A stretch of DNA of 64,000 nucleotides from Agapanthus africanus (Eukaryota; Streptophyta; Magnoliopsida; Asparagales; Amaryllidaceae). Below the pieces are notes generated by a model, which was not told where the DNA came from, ran no database searches, and saw only the letters and a list, made by a program, of their open reading frames with translations. Each line of letters starts with the position of its first letter. Positions within the stretch are counted from its first letter, which is position 1. The stretch lies in the NCBI GenBank assembly GCA_030015575.1, contig JASDDO010000016.1:460054141-460118140 (forward strand), read 5' to 3'. This document shows positions 1 to 12,544 of the stretch, in pieces. Position numbers and translations under genes: made by a program.

Positions 1-755
1 TCATAAAGATTAGAATTTTTGTGATCTTCTATTTTCTTGGTCGTGATCTAGACAATAGTGCATGTTCTTGATGAAGACTTGGGCTTCATGAAGCTAAAGC
101 TTCGGTTTTTCTTTGATCTTGATGATCTTTCAACTTGTAGTGGAGGAATATCAAAATTCTTCCTCCGAAATCTTAGATCTTGAGATTAGATCTCTCATGA
201 GAGCTTAAGCTCTTGGCAAGAAGAGAATTAATCGCATGGATCCTTGATCCAAAAGAAGAACCTAGGGTTTTCGAGAAGCTTAAGTTTTGTAGATAAGTAA
301 AAGAGAGGTAAAGAAGAGATTTTTCTCTATTATTTACCTAGGGATTTTGAGGAAGATGTTTCTTCTTGCAGAGGCTTAAGCCTCGGTTTGAAACTTATAG
401 GGGGTCTGTATATATGTGGAGATTAATCTCCTAGGCTCCTATTTATAGGAGAGCAGAATGGTTGAGAAAGTAGAGAGAATCTCTCATTTGAGATATCTCA
501 ATTGATCGAATGATCAACCGGGATGCTTAAGCACCATTTGATCTTTAATCCAAGTGATTTTTTGATTTTAACAGATTATCTTACTGTTTTAGAAAGATAA
601 AGAAAAATATTTTCCAAAAAAGATCTTAAACTTTGATTGAAGCATGCGCTTCACTATATAAATGCGCTTGCGCTATTTACGTTGCACGTTTAGCGTTGGT
701 GCTGGCGCCTGCATCCACCTATTGGTGCTTGCGCCACGTGCATTACATGTAACAC
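1..755 (-). repeat. Reverse-strand fragment of a palindrome-rich LTR (H-like)
   Basis: No gene. Read on the minus strand, the sequence has the same layout as the H-family LTRs elsewhere in the window: a TATAAATA box (440-447), a purine-rich leader downstream, and many short inverted repeats such as gaggcttaagcctc near 373. The left edge lies outside the window. The right part is cut by the solo LTR that begins at 756. GC-richer sequence resuming at 3723 (ttggcgcttgcgcatg) resembles the sequence just before 756, so it is probably the continuation. Family assignment rests on layout and motif style, not on long identity. Confidence 0.55.
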
Positions 756-1512
756 TGTAACACCCTAGCACGATCGTACGTTATTTAATTATATTAAATA
801 AATATGTTGGGCATTTATATTATTGTTGTTATTGAGTTATGATTGATGTTTAGATGGTTATTATGATAATCGTATTGTTTTACCTTGCTTTGATCCCTAG
901 TACAAATTGATATAATATTGGTACTTGACCCGCATGCATGTTAACCTATGGCATTTTGTTAGTATTTAAGTTTTATTGCCAATCGTATATATCTTATTCA
1001 TATATTATAATAAATGTTAAAATATCATGAGATAAGAAAAGGGTATAATATTAATAGAATATATTTACGGTTATCTAGTTTGTTAAATAAAAAATAATTA
1101 GTATCTAATATTTTGTTTGCTAATCTATTAACATCTGTTTTAATATCCATACAATATATTATCAAATATTAGTTTTGTAACAAAAAATATTATGGTTATC
1201 TAAATAGTTAAATATATGATAATTAGTTTTAAGTTTGTTTGCTAGTATAATAATATCTTATTTTAATGTTCATATAGTATATTTAAATATTATATATATT
1301 AGTATGTTCTTTTAACAAAAGATATATTTTGGTTTGATAACTTTAAAAGAGATATATTTTATTGTGGTAGTTTTAAATAAAAAATATGCTTAGATATTGT
1401 TAATCCTTTGAGAATTTTTAGGTGATTCTTAAACAAATATTTTAGGGGTGTGTTGTGAGAAGTTTAAGTTGGGGGGAGGGGAGGGGGTTTATTTGAGGTT
1501 TGCATTAATATC

Positions 1513-1527
1513 TATATATATTTATAA
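1513..1527 (+). promoter_or_regulatory. TATA box of the solo LTR
   Basis: A TATATATATTTATAA stretch lies just upstream of a CT-rich tract with (CT)n near 1588-1600. This is the usual arrangement of a plant Pol II core promoter with a pyrimidine-rich leader, and it matches the position of the TATA box in the related gypsy LTRs. Activity is inferred only. Confidence 0.5.
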
Positions 1528-1950
1528 CACATTATCCATCTCTCTTTCTTTCAAAAACAAATCTTATTTTCTCCTTCTAAGCACTCTCTCTCTCTCTCAT
1601 CTTCCTCTCTTCTCTAATATAAATTTAAGCCGACCCCCTTCACCCACGTTTTCATCTCCTCCAAACCCATCACTCTCGGCCGCCGTAACGACCGATCCCA
1701 ACTCCAGACAAGACCGATCACCATCAAATCGCAGCTATCTTTCTCGTCTTCATCGTTTCCGAGGAAAGTATCTAATACTTGTTAGTACATGCTAGGTACG
1801 ACGACAATTATGGTCGTCGTAATATTATTTATCAATAACGGTTAAAATTAGTATATGCTTTAAGAGAATAATCATTCTTAATTAATAATATTATTTTGAT
1901 AGGTATTGATTGCTGCAGATTGTTAACTAATATTGTCTACAGTTTAATAT

Positions 1951-1954
<4 letters not shown>

Positions 1955-1996
<42 letters not shown>
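1955..1996. repeat. (AT)21 microsatellite
   Basis: Uninterrupted AT dinucleotide run of about 42 bp inside the solo LTR. Confidence 0.95.
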
Positions 1997-1999
<3 letters not shown>

Positions 2000-3722
2000 C
2001 TAACTGTTGCAACTTGAAACTAAGCCCAAGTCTTTTCGGAAAATAGTGTACATAATAATGAAACCCTTGTTGAAACTTATATTATGATAATTAGTTTATA
2101 TTATATATAATAATCGCTTTTGCAAAATATAGTTTGAAAATATTATAGTTTACACACGAAACGTCGTCGTCAAGCGAATACGACAAATCTGGAATTGACT
2201 GTACACCTTAGCTTATAAAATTCATTATAAATCATAGAAAAGTTATTAGCATATGTTCTTTAGTTTTTTACGAAGCTATCTCAGAATACTGTAACCCTGT
2301 GAAAGATTTATTTGCAAAATAAATTGTTTAAATAATATAAACCGCAAATAAAAGTACCTCTGAACTGCTATCCAGAGAAATTCCAGCAGCAAACTTTCAA
2401 TTTTGAACATTCATAACTTTTTATAAGAACAATCTAAGATGGTTAAACTTATAAAATGAAATCCTTATTGAATTATCTTTGTTTTTGTATATGCCATGTC
2501 TCTTTTGGAGGACATTTATTATTTTTAAGTTATTTTACAAATCAGGATTACGCTGAATTTCTGAATGGAACTTTCTTGTGCATGGTTAATCAACACCACT
2601 TTTATTGTTATTAATCAGATTGAATATGCTATCCTTATTAATGCTATTATCTTGATCTTGTATATGATATGATTACGTTATCCCTGATATGCTTGTATAC
2701 CGATTTATGACATATATCACCGCTATCATGTTATTTTTACTGTACTGTTACCGTTATTATGCCAGCACATACTTGCCATGTAATGTTTACCAATACCAAC
2801 AATCTTGATATTGACTTGACTGACTTGACCTGTTGTCCTGATGGTCGTAACATGTACATGCATGTTCTTGTGTTGGTATTAGGTAGATATTATTTCTATA
2901 CTTGACATGAACATAAAAACCTGGGAAAAAGCGGGAAATCAAGAATGAAACCCGAATTGTAACTCAACAGCTATTGATTGCTTGAGACTGATCAGTCGAT
3001 ACGAGCTTCGGGCTCCGGAATGGTAATGCTGACTTCATTCATCTATACATGACATTGTTTTACTATCTAGCGGCACGTCTCGAATGCAACCTCGAGAATC
3101 ATAACCGTGGTCCTGGGTACACACGGTATACTATTGAGTTATATCAAGAATTCCATTGATTGGTTTCAAATACATAATCTAGCGACATGGACCCTTAGGA
3201 TACACATGATATGATTGATATTAATTATTGTTTATACTCATGCCATCGAGTTTATTGCATATGGTATACTATATTTCATACTGGTTGTATTATTATTATG
3301 GTATTAATGACGCACTGACGTTTGGGTTTTGCATGATCCAGATCCTTTGACTTTAGCATGGGAGGATCGTGAGTATTTCGACAGGATTGCCGAGCAGTGA
3401 AGCAGTTCACTAATTTAGTTTTATTGATACTTTAAGTTTCATTCTAATATTGAACTTGTCGGTTTATCGTTATATTCCCATAAGGGACAACTATCAGATA
3501 TTATTTCCTTTAGTTATTCGGATCCTATTGCTTCCGTTATTGTTTCTTGTTATTATTTCTTGTGCCTATTGGACTTGTGATAGATAAATTTATTATTTTC
3601 TTGTTCTTGATTATTGATTGACAGCCATAATATGACTATGAAAGGATATTTCCTTGCCATAGGTAGTATAGTTGGCTTTATTACGTTTCCATATTCAAGT
3701 ATATTGGAAACGGGGTGTGACA

Positions 3723-4200
3723 GACGCTGTACACAACCAATTTGGTTGGCGCTTGCGCATGCGGCCAACCATTGGCACTTACACCACGTGGTTGTACATG
3801 GTGCTGCACCAAAGAATTGGAGCAACTTTTGGACGGGAACAATCCTCATCATCATCCCTGGCATCATCGCTGTTGTATTGATAATTGTCTCCATCCTCAA
3901 ATTGTTCAGAAAAAACTGACTCTTCATTCAAGATTAAATTCCCATCAAATGCACTTGAATTATTCTTTTCCATCTTATACAAATTTTTTTGAAATCACAA
4001 ATTAATAACTATTAGTACTATAACATAAAAAAATTTATATTGATGCATGGATCAGGTGAATGCACATGTAATACACAATTCAGCAATTAAGTCACTGCAA
4101 AAATATTTGTAATTCAAAGTGATACCTTTCACGTGTTGGAACTAATACAAGCTATGATAATTCGAATGTATTTTTGCCTTTTCAAGTACCCTTTGCAAAA
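3723..4200. other. Junction region between LTR fragment and Helitron
   Basis: 3723-3810 is GC-rich and palindromic (ggcgcttgcgc, accacgtggt) and probably continues the LTR fragment at 1-755. About 3810-4200 is AT-rich. A minus-strand acidic reading frame (3779-3982) may be the decayed 3' tail of the Helitron gene, but I recognise no domain in it. No Helitron 3' hairpin and CTRR end could be fixed with confidence. Confidence 0.35.
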
Positions 4201-7200
4201 CTTCTTTGTAAACAACGTTTCGTGTATAATTTTTTGGAATGCCACTTTGCTCTTCTAACAAAACTTTTAACGATGAAGATTAGCTCTTTAGAATGCAACA
4301 TACAGCTTTCCATGAAAAAATACTGGTGTACGTAGATATAATCCAGCTTTTCTCAAAGTTTGTTCTTGGCTTTTGTTTATAGTCATAGCATAAGCAACAT
4401 GAACCGGAAATTGACGTTGTTTAAGGACAAAAGAAAGATCTTTGTTATCACTGGACATAATTATTCTTGGTATTACTACACATTTTCCAATATTTGTACC
4501 GGTCATGGTTTTTGCTTTTATAACTCTTTCCCCTAACTTTTTTTATGATAGGACATGTGCCATTGTATAAACCAATACTTTGATCTAAATTACGAAGTAA
4601 CATGATTGGTGTATTTACTTTGAGTTCAAGCGAATGACAAATTTAAAAATTCCGTTGTATGTAAAAAGCCATTGCAAGCAAAATCATTGGCAACAGAAAC
4701 CTTTGTGTCTACGCTCAAGTAAATTCGACTTTCTTCTTTAAGTTGGAAAATAAATTTCTTATTGATTTCTTCAACCTTTTTATTTCTACATGCAATTATT
4801 GCTCTCGATTCTAAATAATGCGGATTTTGATAATTATTATTCAATCTGTATATATTTCATTTATCAAAATAATACCAAAATTCGGATTCGATAACATTGT
4901 ATCCGTAATCTCTATCCAATTACCATTGCAATTATTGCCCACTTGCATTCATTTAACATCCTCATTGTCAACATGGATTAGCCATTTTGCAAATTTAAGG
5001 CTATTTTGGCATTCGCATATCCACAAATATTTTTTGTTAATGTAAACATTTCACATTGCTCCCATAAATATGATTTATGTAGTGTAGTAGATACAATTTT
5101 TTATCTTCTACCCTTCCGAACAACAGGTAAAATCTGTCTGAAATCACCATCAAGAACAACAGTCTTTCCACTAAATGGTCCATTCTCAAGTGCTTCGTTA
5201 ACATTTGATAGAATATCTCTGATAGTTCGATTTACAGCTTCAAATGCAAAGCGATTTACCATCGAAGTTTCATCCCAAATAATCAATGTTGTTTCTTTTA
5301 TGAGAGAACCAAGGCTGGATTGGCAGGATATTGTGCATGATGAAGATTCATGAAGATCGATAGGAATTTTGAATCTTGAATGTGTTGTACGTCCTCTAGG
5401 TAATAACAAAAAGGCAATGCAAGAAGAAGCAAGAACAATTTGTTTCTTACTATGCAGCTTTGCTTAAATTGTATTCCATAAGTCTGTTTTTCCAATTCCA
5501 CTTCAGCCGTATACAAAAAATAGCCTTCTGATATCTTGTTCGCACGAAGATATAGCCGCATCAAAGATTTTTCTTTGTTCATCATTTAATCCGAATTCTA
5601 ATTCAATAGATTTATCTGACAACTCGGAAGTATTATAATTTAACTCCTCAAATATCAATATGTTATTGTTATTCAAATTATTGGAAGTTGGCATTGGCAT
5701 AAATGGAAAATCTTTTAAACTTTTATTATTATACGATAAAATCATATCTATATCATGGAGTGCATAATCTTTGCAATTTTCAAACCAGGATGCAATTTTT
5801 CTAAATGTTTTTCATAATCATCACTCATAACTTCCTAATGTAAATCCCAAAGTTCTCGAGGATTTGTATCTTCGTTAAAAAGCAACATTGTGCTAAACAT
5901 ACGACGAAAATGATTAGGCGTAGCATAATCAGACGCATCTTTGAGTGCTAAGTTCCATTCATTATCATCATCAAGAAGTCCAAGTGTTATACATGCAGTC
6001 ATATAAAGTTTCATATTAAATACCATCTATTGTTCTTATATCAATGAAATCAAATTTTCCTTTCACTATTGTCAACAATATCCTTAAGTAATATCTTTCA
6101 TCAGCAGCAGGATGTGCATAAGGTAATCTACCCATCACCTTTTCTCTTTTCCGTTGTTTCCAACGCAAATTTTCTTTGTCCCAAACAAAATGATTTGGAA
6201 ACTCCACATAAGTATACTTTTTTGCAGAAGGAAATGTAGCATTTTTAGTAAACCATTCAGTTAGCATAGTTTTCTTAGCTCGTCCAAACTCTATTATTTC
6301 TTGAATAGTGCCATCTTCTTTAAAAAAACCATCTGCACTCCAGCAAGATGATATTGTAACCGCTCAACAGCAGGATGATGCTTGCTTATTTTAAATTCAA
6401 AAAGTCCCCACGAAGCCTCAAACTCTGCAATATATCTAGAATCTAGATATAATTTGATTTCATCGTATTTTTCTATTGCCTTTTGATGAATGACAACCTT
6501 TGCAAAATCAGATCCTTTATTCACATATTTAAATGGATATTTTATTGCTCATATGTGATTGGATATTTCAATGTTTATATGTGACTGATATTTTAACAGT
6601 AGGTTTGCATTGTAAGGTACAACCTAACTATTATCAATGTCTTTTCCATTGACATTATGTGAACTTGAATTGTGTCTTCTATAAATTGCATATCCCTTTT
6701 CATCAATTATAGTGTGCTCATTGAATATTTTAGGGAATTTTTTGAGCATTTGTTATCTTTCGTACATACATATTTTGGATTATGTGCACCACATGGAAGA
6801 TGAATCATATGGGTAACCACCAAATCATAAATAAAAGGTTTTGTTTTTCTATCAAGAAGCTCAACTCTAATCAAATTATCAATGTCTTTTGGGAGGTGAT
6901 TTTTTTTTTTTGAACTTTCCAATGTAATAAGTACATGGCAACGTGGTAGCCCTCGTTTTTGAAATTCTACTACAAATAGATCTACAAATAGACAATTAAA
7001 TATTTAAATGTTGATATATAATAACACATATAACATATAGTAACGAATAATAAAATATAATATACCTGAAACTACTGTCCCAAAATATTTATGTTTGATC
7101 AAATCGTTCAGCAATTGTATAAGCTTTAAGTGAAAAACTCTAGCAACAATATCAGGCCTATCGGATGCATTTTGACCACCGACAATCAATAAAAGTTTGC

Positions 7201-7810
7201 AATGTAGGGGAAGATGTCCAACTTCCCACAACAAGCAAGAATGCCTAAGGGAGATTGGAAGTAAAGGTAATGAATAAATCCGGAGGTCTAACCCATGCAC
7301 AAATTGCCAAAGCATCTTGATAGTTTTACATCATGTAGTGTGGTCCTCCGGTAAATGATGAAGGCAAAATGACCTTTCCTTAACCTAGGGAAATTGATAA
7401 AATGAGAAATGTTACCAACCGTCCGAGCATCCGCATCATCATCATCAACAGCATCTTGCAAACCTTGGTATAACCCACATCGTAAAGTTTTTTTGATTCT
7501 TGCGAATCCATTCAAGATGATTCTCCTCAACGGATGCATAAGCATCGACTATATATTTTTGTAATAACTTTCTACCTCTTAACAATGTTGTTCTTTCATG
7601 ACAACGTTATTGTAATCTGAATGCATAATAAGCTTTCATGGATATTTTATTCTTTTTTCTCTGTGTATTATTACCTTCAATATGATTATGCCAACTATTT
7701 TCTCCATATGGAAACAATAAAGGATATTGTAATGGCATATATGCTGGATGTATCTCACTAATTCTTTGATATCCTTTTTTTCCTATCATTGACAACATCT
7801 CTGTTTACCC
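4200..7810 (-). pseudogene. Decayed Helitron Rep/helicase
   Basis: This is the remnant of the single protein that drives rolling-circle transposition: an HUH endonuclease fused to a PIF1-type helicase. Pieces run in order on the minus strand. Helitron-like N-domain, 7607-7798 (HPAYMPLQYPLLFPYGE). Middle region, 7004-7545 (RPDIVARVFHLKL). Rep domain, 6707-6975 (EFQKRGLPRCHVLITL, THMIHLPCG). Linker, 5835-6524 (GRLPYAHPAADERYYLRILL). PIF1 helicase with Walker A at about 5480-5520 (SGIGKT), Walker B and following motifs at 5101-5409 (IIWDETSM, GDFRQILP), and C-terminal motifs at 4288-4506 (AMTINKSQEQTL, PVFFHGKLYVA). Frameshifts and stops separate the pieces. The first His of the HUH motif reads Arg, and a TGA interrupts Walker A. 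It cannot be active. The family call is secure; the element ends are not defined. Confidence 0.9.
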
Positions 7811-8219
7811 TCTTTAGGATCTCCTATGAAGTTGACATTCAAAACAGATAGAGTTTAAACAAAACAAGTTTGTTTATTAAAGATTGACCAGAAGGTCCTT
7901 GGGTTCGAAACTTCCAATAGCGCAAGCACATATCGTTAATTACACCCTATAGTCTTAAGCAAAGTATAGACAGGATACCGTATTAGCCTAAGTTAAATTA
8001 CATCAAATTAATACATATACAGATACTTGCAAATAAGAGAGAGAGGTAAAATGAATAGTATTTTATTCATAAAATTCATATTTGTATACATGTTTGAATA
8101 TAAATTACATCAACTTTTTACAAAAGATTTTAAATACATGTATAAGCTTTGTTTTAAAGCTTAAAGTTACACTTGGGGTATTTTAGTGTCAATTTAGACA
8201 CATATAAATCGGCACTGCC
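7811..8219. other. AT-rich sequence upstream of the Helitron gene
   Basis: No gene seen. It probably contains the 5' end of the Helitron (its gene starts near 7800 on the minus strand) and flanking DNA, but no diagnostic TC terminus could be chosen. A GGTTCGAAAC stretch near 7901-7910 resembles a Pol III B box but has no partner A box. Confidence 0.3.
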
Positions 8220-9703
8220 CTATGTGGAGGCCACATCACAATGAAAGTGATTAAAATGGGACCACCCTAGGTGGAGGCCACCATTCATGCGGTACAAACA
8301 TGCTTCATGCATGTTTATGCATGGAAATGGGACCTCCCAACGTCGGGAGGGAGGTCCCGATGGTGCACAGAGAGCTAAATTTGGCTCTTCATGGCTTGTT
8401 TTAACCAAAAGAATGAAGTTTCTTTATGAAATTTCATCAAATATGGGAATTCACTTATTGAATTCCACGCACAACATAAAAATGATGTATTTTCATCATT
8501 GTTACAATTTGGTGTGCAATATGAACACATATTTTGTGTTCAAGGCAAAACATATGTTTGAAAAAAATATGTTCTGTGAAAGAATATAATGTGTTGAAAC
8601 ACACTAGATTCCAAGGTTACAGATATAATTTTTATATCTCAATGAAATGAGTAAGGTTTTCCAACTCATATGTGTTTTAGAAACTATACTATTTTGATCC
8701 ATAGTTTTTGTTCTTATGGATGGAAATGAGTTTATTTTCATTTCTTATGAATATGAAGAAGAAATGGGGGAGCCTATTTCATTTTATTCAGGACATAGGA
8801 TGGTCCATGTCTTAAGTTCTGTCCAATTTGGTCAAGAACATATGAATACATGTTCTGAAGGAGTTTTTTCATCTTCATTTTTCAGAGAAGATGAAGAAGC
8901 CATGGCCACGACTGTCTTCTATATAATAGTAGAAACTTATATAAGTTTCTATGGATTTTTTATAGATTCTGGAACAGAAAATAGAAGAGAAGCAAAGATA
9001 TTTAGAGATGTCATAATAGAAAGTGAGGATTGGATACTCCATTCGTTTATTATTATCTTCTTCTTTTCTCTGTTCTTCCTTCTCTTTCTAAAACCGAGAA
9101 CTTAGCAATTTCTTTCAAGAATTTTCTTAGCAAAATCTCTCTCTTTAGCAAAATGTCTTCCCCCTTTTTAATCTTTCAATTGAGAAGTACATATACTTCT
9201 CTAGAAGTGGGAGTGGTTAAACACCATTCACCCCATATTTTTAGAGTAAGTGGGGGTGAAATAATCCTCCACTTCCCCTTAAAAATAGGCCACAAAGCCT
9301 ATTTTGATTGGGTCCCGACGCCGCTTGCCAAAGTGGGTCGGGGCATCTAAAAACAAGATCTCCCGACGTCGGGAGGGGGTCCCGACCATCGGGACCCCTC
9401 AAAAACAATTCTTTTTGAATTTTTTTGAGAAGGGTTCCCCTAAATGTGGGTCCTCCTCATATAAAAAAGATTTTAACTTGTTGATGATGTCATTTACATC
9501 AATTTTTGGTCTAATTTGATCAATTTCTTGATCATTGACCTATTTCTTTCAATTAAATACTATATAAGTATATATTATCAAATACTATATAAACATTTAT
9601 GTATTTATCTTTTGGGAGTTAATTTTTTAACTCCAAAAAATGCTCCCAACAAATGAATATGCACAATTTTGTGCATATGTTTTGTTGCATATGTACGCGC
9701 GCG
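8220..9703. repeat. Palindrome-rich LTR/leader-like sequence, family uncertain
   Basis: No gene is credible here; two reading frames (8716-9105 and 9030-9350) run through repetitive palindromic DNA. The stretch carries many short inverted repeats with AT centres (agaaacttatataagtttct near 8930, ggaattcacttattgaattcc near 8447). It also has CCCGACGTCGGGAGG-type GC palindromes (near 8340 and 9360). A similar GC palindrome with ggtctcccgatgg lies in the H leader near 47850, so this may be a leader or 3' part of a relative of H. It lacks the CACGTG arrays of the H LTR. Confidence 0.4.
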
Positions 9704-11947
9704 TGTTCCCACACTAGGGGTCACGTGTTAAGCACATGGGTTCTCTTACCAAATTCTTTTGGCAGCGCTCACATGCAAAGCACGTGAACGCTCCAATTTA
9801 AAATGCTCTTATCTGATAGAATTAAATTCTATTTGGGAAATATTTTCTCTGATCTTTCTAATATGGAAAGATCTTTCTCTAACAAAGAATCATGGATTTA
9901 AAATCCAATTGTGATAAAATATCATCAATTAAACTATCTGATAGAATTAAATTTTATGTGGAAAATATTTCCCTGATCTTTCTCAAACTAGAAAGACCTT
10001 CCCTATTAAACAGAGGACCCTTAGATCAAAAATCCAACGGTGATTATAAAATTATCCATCGATCATCCGATAGAATAAAATTCTATCTTAGGAAAATATT
10101 TTGTTAATCTTGATAAAGAAATAAGAACGATCTTCTCTGTTAGATAGAATAAAATTCTATGTTAAGAAAATATATTTCTAATCTTGTTAAACTAACAAAA
10201 TATTCATATGATAGAATAAAATTCTATCTTAGGAAAATATTTTCCTGATCTTATTAAAACAAATAAGAAATCTCCTCTATTAAATAAAGAGCTTTCGGAT
10301 TAAAAATCCAACGATGAATAAAATTCACCGGTTGACCTAAAAGATCAATTTGATTGATTATGAAATCAATCATGATCTCTCAATGAGAGATTTTCTCAAC
10401 AAATTGATTCTTATCTCTTCCCTTATAAATAGGAGCGAAAAGATTAAATCTAGAAGAGAAGAAAAAAAGGGGAGGAGACCCCCATAAGCTTTTGTAAAAA
10501 TACATAAGGTTCTCCAAAAACTTTGGCAACAGAGAATTTAATTCTCTTCGAAGAAGAAGATGTTCCTCCTTTCAAACCTTAGGTAAAGAAACCACAGAGA
10601 TCAAAACATCTCCTTTACTTATCATAGCATATCTAAGGGTTTAACCCTTCTCAAAGAACTTAGTTCTTTCTCTGAATTTGAGATCCATAAGACAAGTATC
10701 TCATAAGTTGAGAATTTAATTCTCATCGGGAAGATCTTATTCTTGAGAATCAAATATTCAGAGAAGAACAAGGTTGAAAAGGACATGAAAGGAAGAATAT
10801 AAAGAAGATGGAGTTCATAATACTCCAGGAACTTAGTTTCTTTAAATCAAGAACTTAGTTCTTAAAGAACCTGATCCCAGATCCTCAAAATAGTGATCTT
10901 GGGGATCATTAATGATCAGAATATCATTAACAGAGGTTTAACATCTTTGAAAACATGAACAGGAGAACATGGATAAAAGAACATGGAGAAGATGGAGATC
11001 ATAATACTCCAGGAACTTAGTTCCTTCAAATCAAGAACTTGGTTCTTAAATAACCTAATCTCAGATCCTCAAAATAGTGATCTTGGTGATCGTTAATGGT
11101 CAAAATACCATTAACAGAGATTTAAGTTCTTTGAAAACATCAACAAAGATTAAATCTCTAAAGAACTTAGCGCCTTACATGAAGCACACGTGAGCGCTCA
11201 AAAGAAACTAGAAGCTCAGCGTCCCACATAAAACACACGTGAGCGCCCAAAACTGAGCGCCTCACGTGAAACACACGTGAGCGCCTCACGTGAAACACAT
11301 GTGAGCGTCTGAGAAAAACTAGTGCTTAGCACTACTATAGCGCATATACACGTAAACGCTATATGCAACTGAGTGCTTAGCACTGCTGGGTGATACAGAA
11401 ACCCAATCTTAGTCCAAATTAACTAAGCTTATGTTTGTAATATCCAAACTGATCATAGTCCCATACATGACTAACAATCTTCATCCCATACCTTCTAAGT
11501 TAATTTTAGTCCCAAATAAGGCTAATGATTCTTAGATGATCCACCATAATCTTTTTTCTCAAATACGGGATTTGGTTCAAGGGTACATATTTCCACACCT
11601 TTGATATATGTCGTAATTTCTCAACGTATTCAGAGAGGTGGCAGGTCCCAACAACCAACAACTCCTCTTCCTTCGTCCCAAATATCGAAATGATGGACCG
11701 AAATGTCCTTAAATTCACGTGTCGCCCCAAACATGGTGATGTTGGACCGTGATGTCCTTAAACTAAAACAATTGAGCTCATATGCTCATTTGTTCCTAAG
11801 TTGATCTTAGTCTCAAATAAGACTAACAATCCTTAGATCAAACCTAAATATCCCATGAACCGATGGACCTCATAAATGTGGGAAATGCGTCCTAAGTTCA
11901 TTCCTGTTGGCAAACTAAGCTACCAACGTGGACCCCGTCAGTCAAAT
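9704..11947 (+). mobile_element. Left LTR of element H, 5' part (split by nested gypsy)
   Basis: Begins TGTTCCC, like the solo H-family LTR (TGTTCTC, 38984) and the right LTR (TGTTCCCC, 51729). Then follow, in the shared family order: a short CACGTG zone (9719-9800); degenerate repeats of about 125 bp built on TAGAATTAAATTCTA (about 9815-10330); a TATA box (10424); a palindrome-rich leader; paired CACGTG dyads with gcgc flanks (11170-11330); and the tcagagaggtgg stem-loop block (about 11570-11660). It is cut at 11947 by the gypsy element, whose target duplication CAAAT is 11943-11947, and resumes at 46937. The 5' boundary is inferred from the shared TGTTC start. Confidence 0.75.
10424..10431 (+). 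promoter_or_regulatory. TATA box of element H left LTR
   Basis: TATAAATAGGAG follows a conserved attgattctt segment. The same box sits at the same place in every H-family LTR: 39872 (solo), 52501 (right), 62262 (forward copy) and 440-447 (reverse copy). A purine-rich leader follows. Core-promoter role is inferred from this conservation. Confidence 0.7.
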
Positions 11948-12303
11948 TGTCACGCCCCGCTTCCCAGAGTACGCTAAGATAGGCACGTGACATAGCCAAC
12001 CATACCACTCGTGGATAGGAAATATCCTTTCACAGTCACATTACGGCTGTAGAGATATCAAGAACAATAATAAACTATCTAATACATGTCCATAAGCCAG
12101 AATAAAACGAGTCAAGAATAAAATAATGCAGAAGTAAGAGATCCAATACAAGAATAAACTGGAATGTACGTCTCATAATACGGGCTCACATCAGGAATGA
12201 AAATATCGAAAGAAATGAACTAACTACTAGCAAGTCCTCACTGCTCAGCCTGCTGACTGAAATACTCTTGCTCGGCCTGCAGCAAAGGTAAAGAATCTGG
12301 GCC

Positions 12304-12544
12304 ATGCAAAACCAGACGTCAGTGCGTCATAATATCAAGCAATACTATAAACAGGGGTAACAAGATATGCAGGTATGAGTATAAATGGTAAAACAGGTAT
12401 AACCGAGACATAAGTGAGGACAGATGCAAAACTCAGACGTCAGTGCATCATAATATCAAGCAATACTATAAACATGGGTAACAAGATATGCATGTATGAG
12501 TATAAATGGTAAAACAGGTATAACAGAGACATTAGTGAGGACAG
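12304..12544 (-). repeat. Tandem duplication of about 120 bp within the gypsy LTR
   Basis: Two adjacent copies (12304-12423 and 12424-12544) each hold the gacgtcagtgc and gataccagca-like blocks followed by the sequence around agtataaatggtaaaaca. The same duplication is in the other LTR at 43958-44198, so it existed before insertion. Confidence 0.9.

Larger units (their letters stand above)
756..3722 (+). mobile_element. Solo LTR of a Tekay-like Ty3/gypsy element
   Basis: The segment starts TGTAACACCC and ends GGGGTGTGACA, the TG...CA ends usual for plant chromovirus LTRs. Its 3' part (about 2970-3420) matches, in reverse complement, the 3' part of the gypsy LTR at 11948-15257: both carry the gacgcactgacgt block, the tagcggcacgtctc block and the gccgagcagtga block in the same order. 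A TATA box (1513-1527) is followed by a CT-rich leader (about 1537-1610), as in the other LTR. There is no internal region, so it is a solo LTR from unequal recombination. Flanking 5-mers (aacac and gacgc) match at only three of five positions, so the target duplication is decayed or a boundary is slightly off. Confidence 0.75.

Noticed and set aside
1448..1795. 115-codon plus-strand frame
   Set aside because: It covers the TATA box and CT-rich leader of the solo LTR; Ser/Leu-rich composition follows from the CT repeats.
3614..4005. Overlapping plus-strand frames of 67-101 codons
   Set aside because: They cross the LTR/Helitron junction, overlap in three frames and show no domain.
7901..7912. 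tRNA-like or SINE B box (GGTTCGAAAC)
   Set aside because: No A box at the right distance, no cloverleaf and no tRNA-like flanks.
8716..9350. Two plus-strand frames of 129 and 106 codons as host genes
   Set aside because: Sequence is palindromic repeat DNA with GC palindromes also found in the H leader; no domain recognised.
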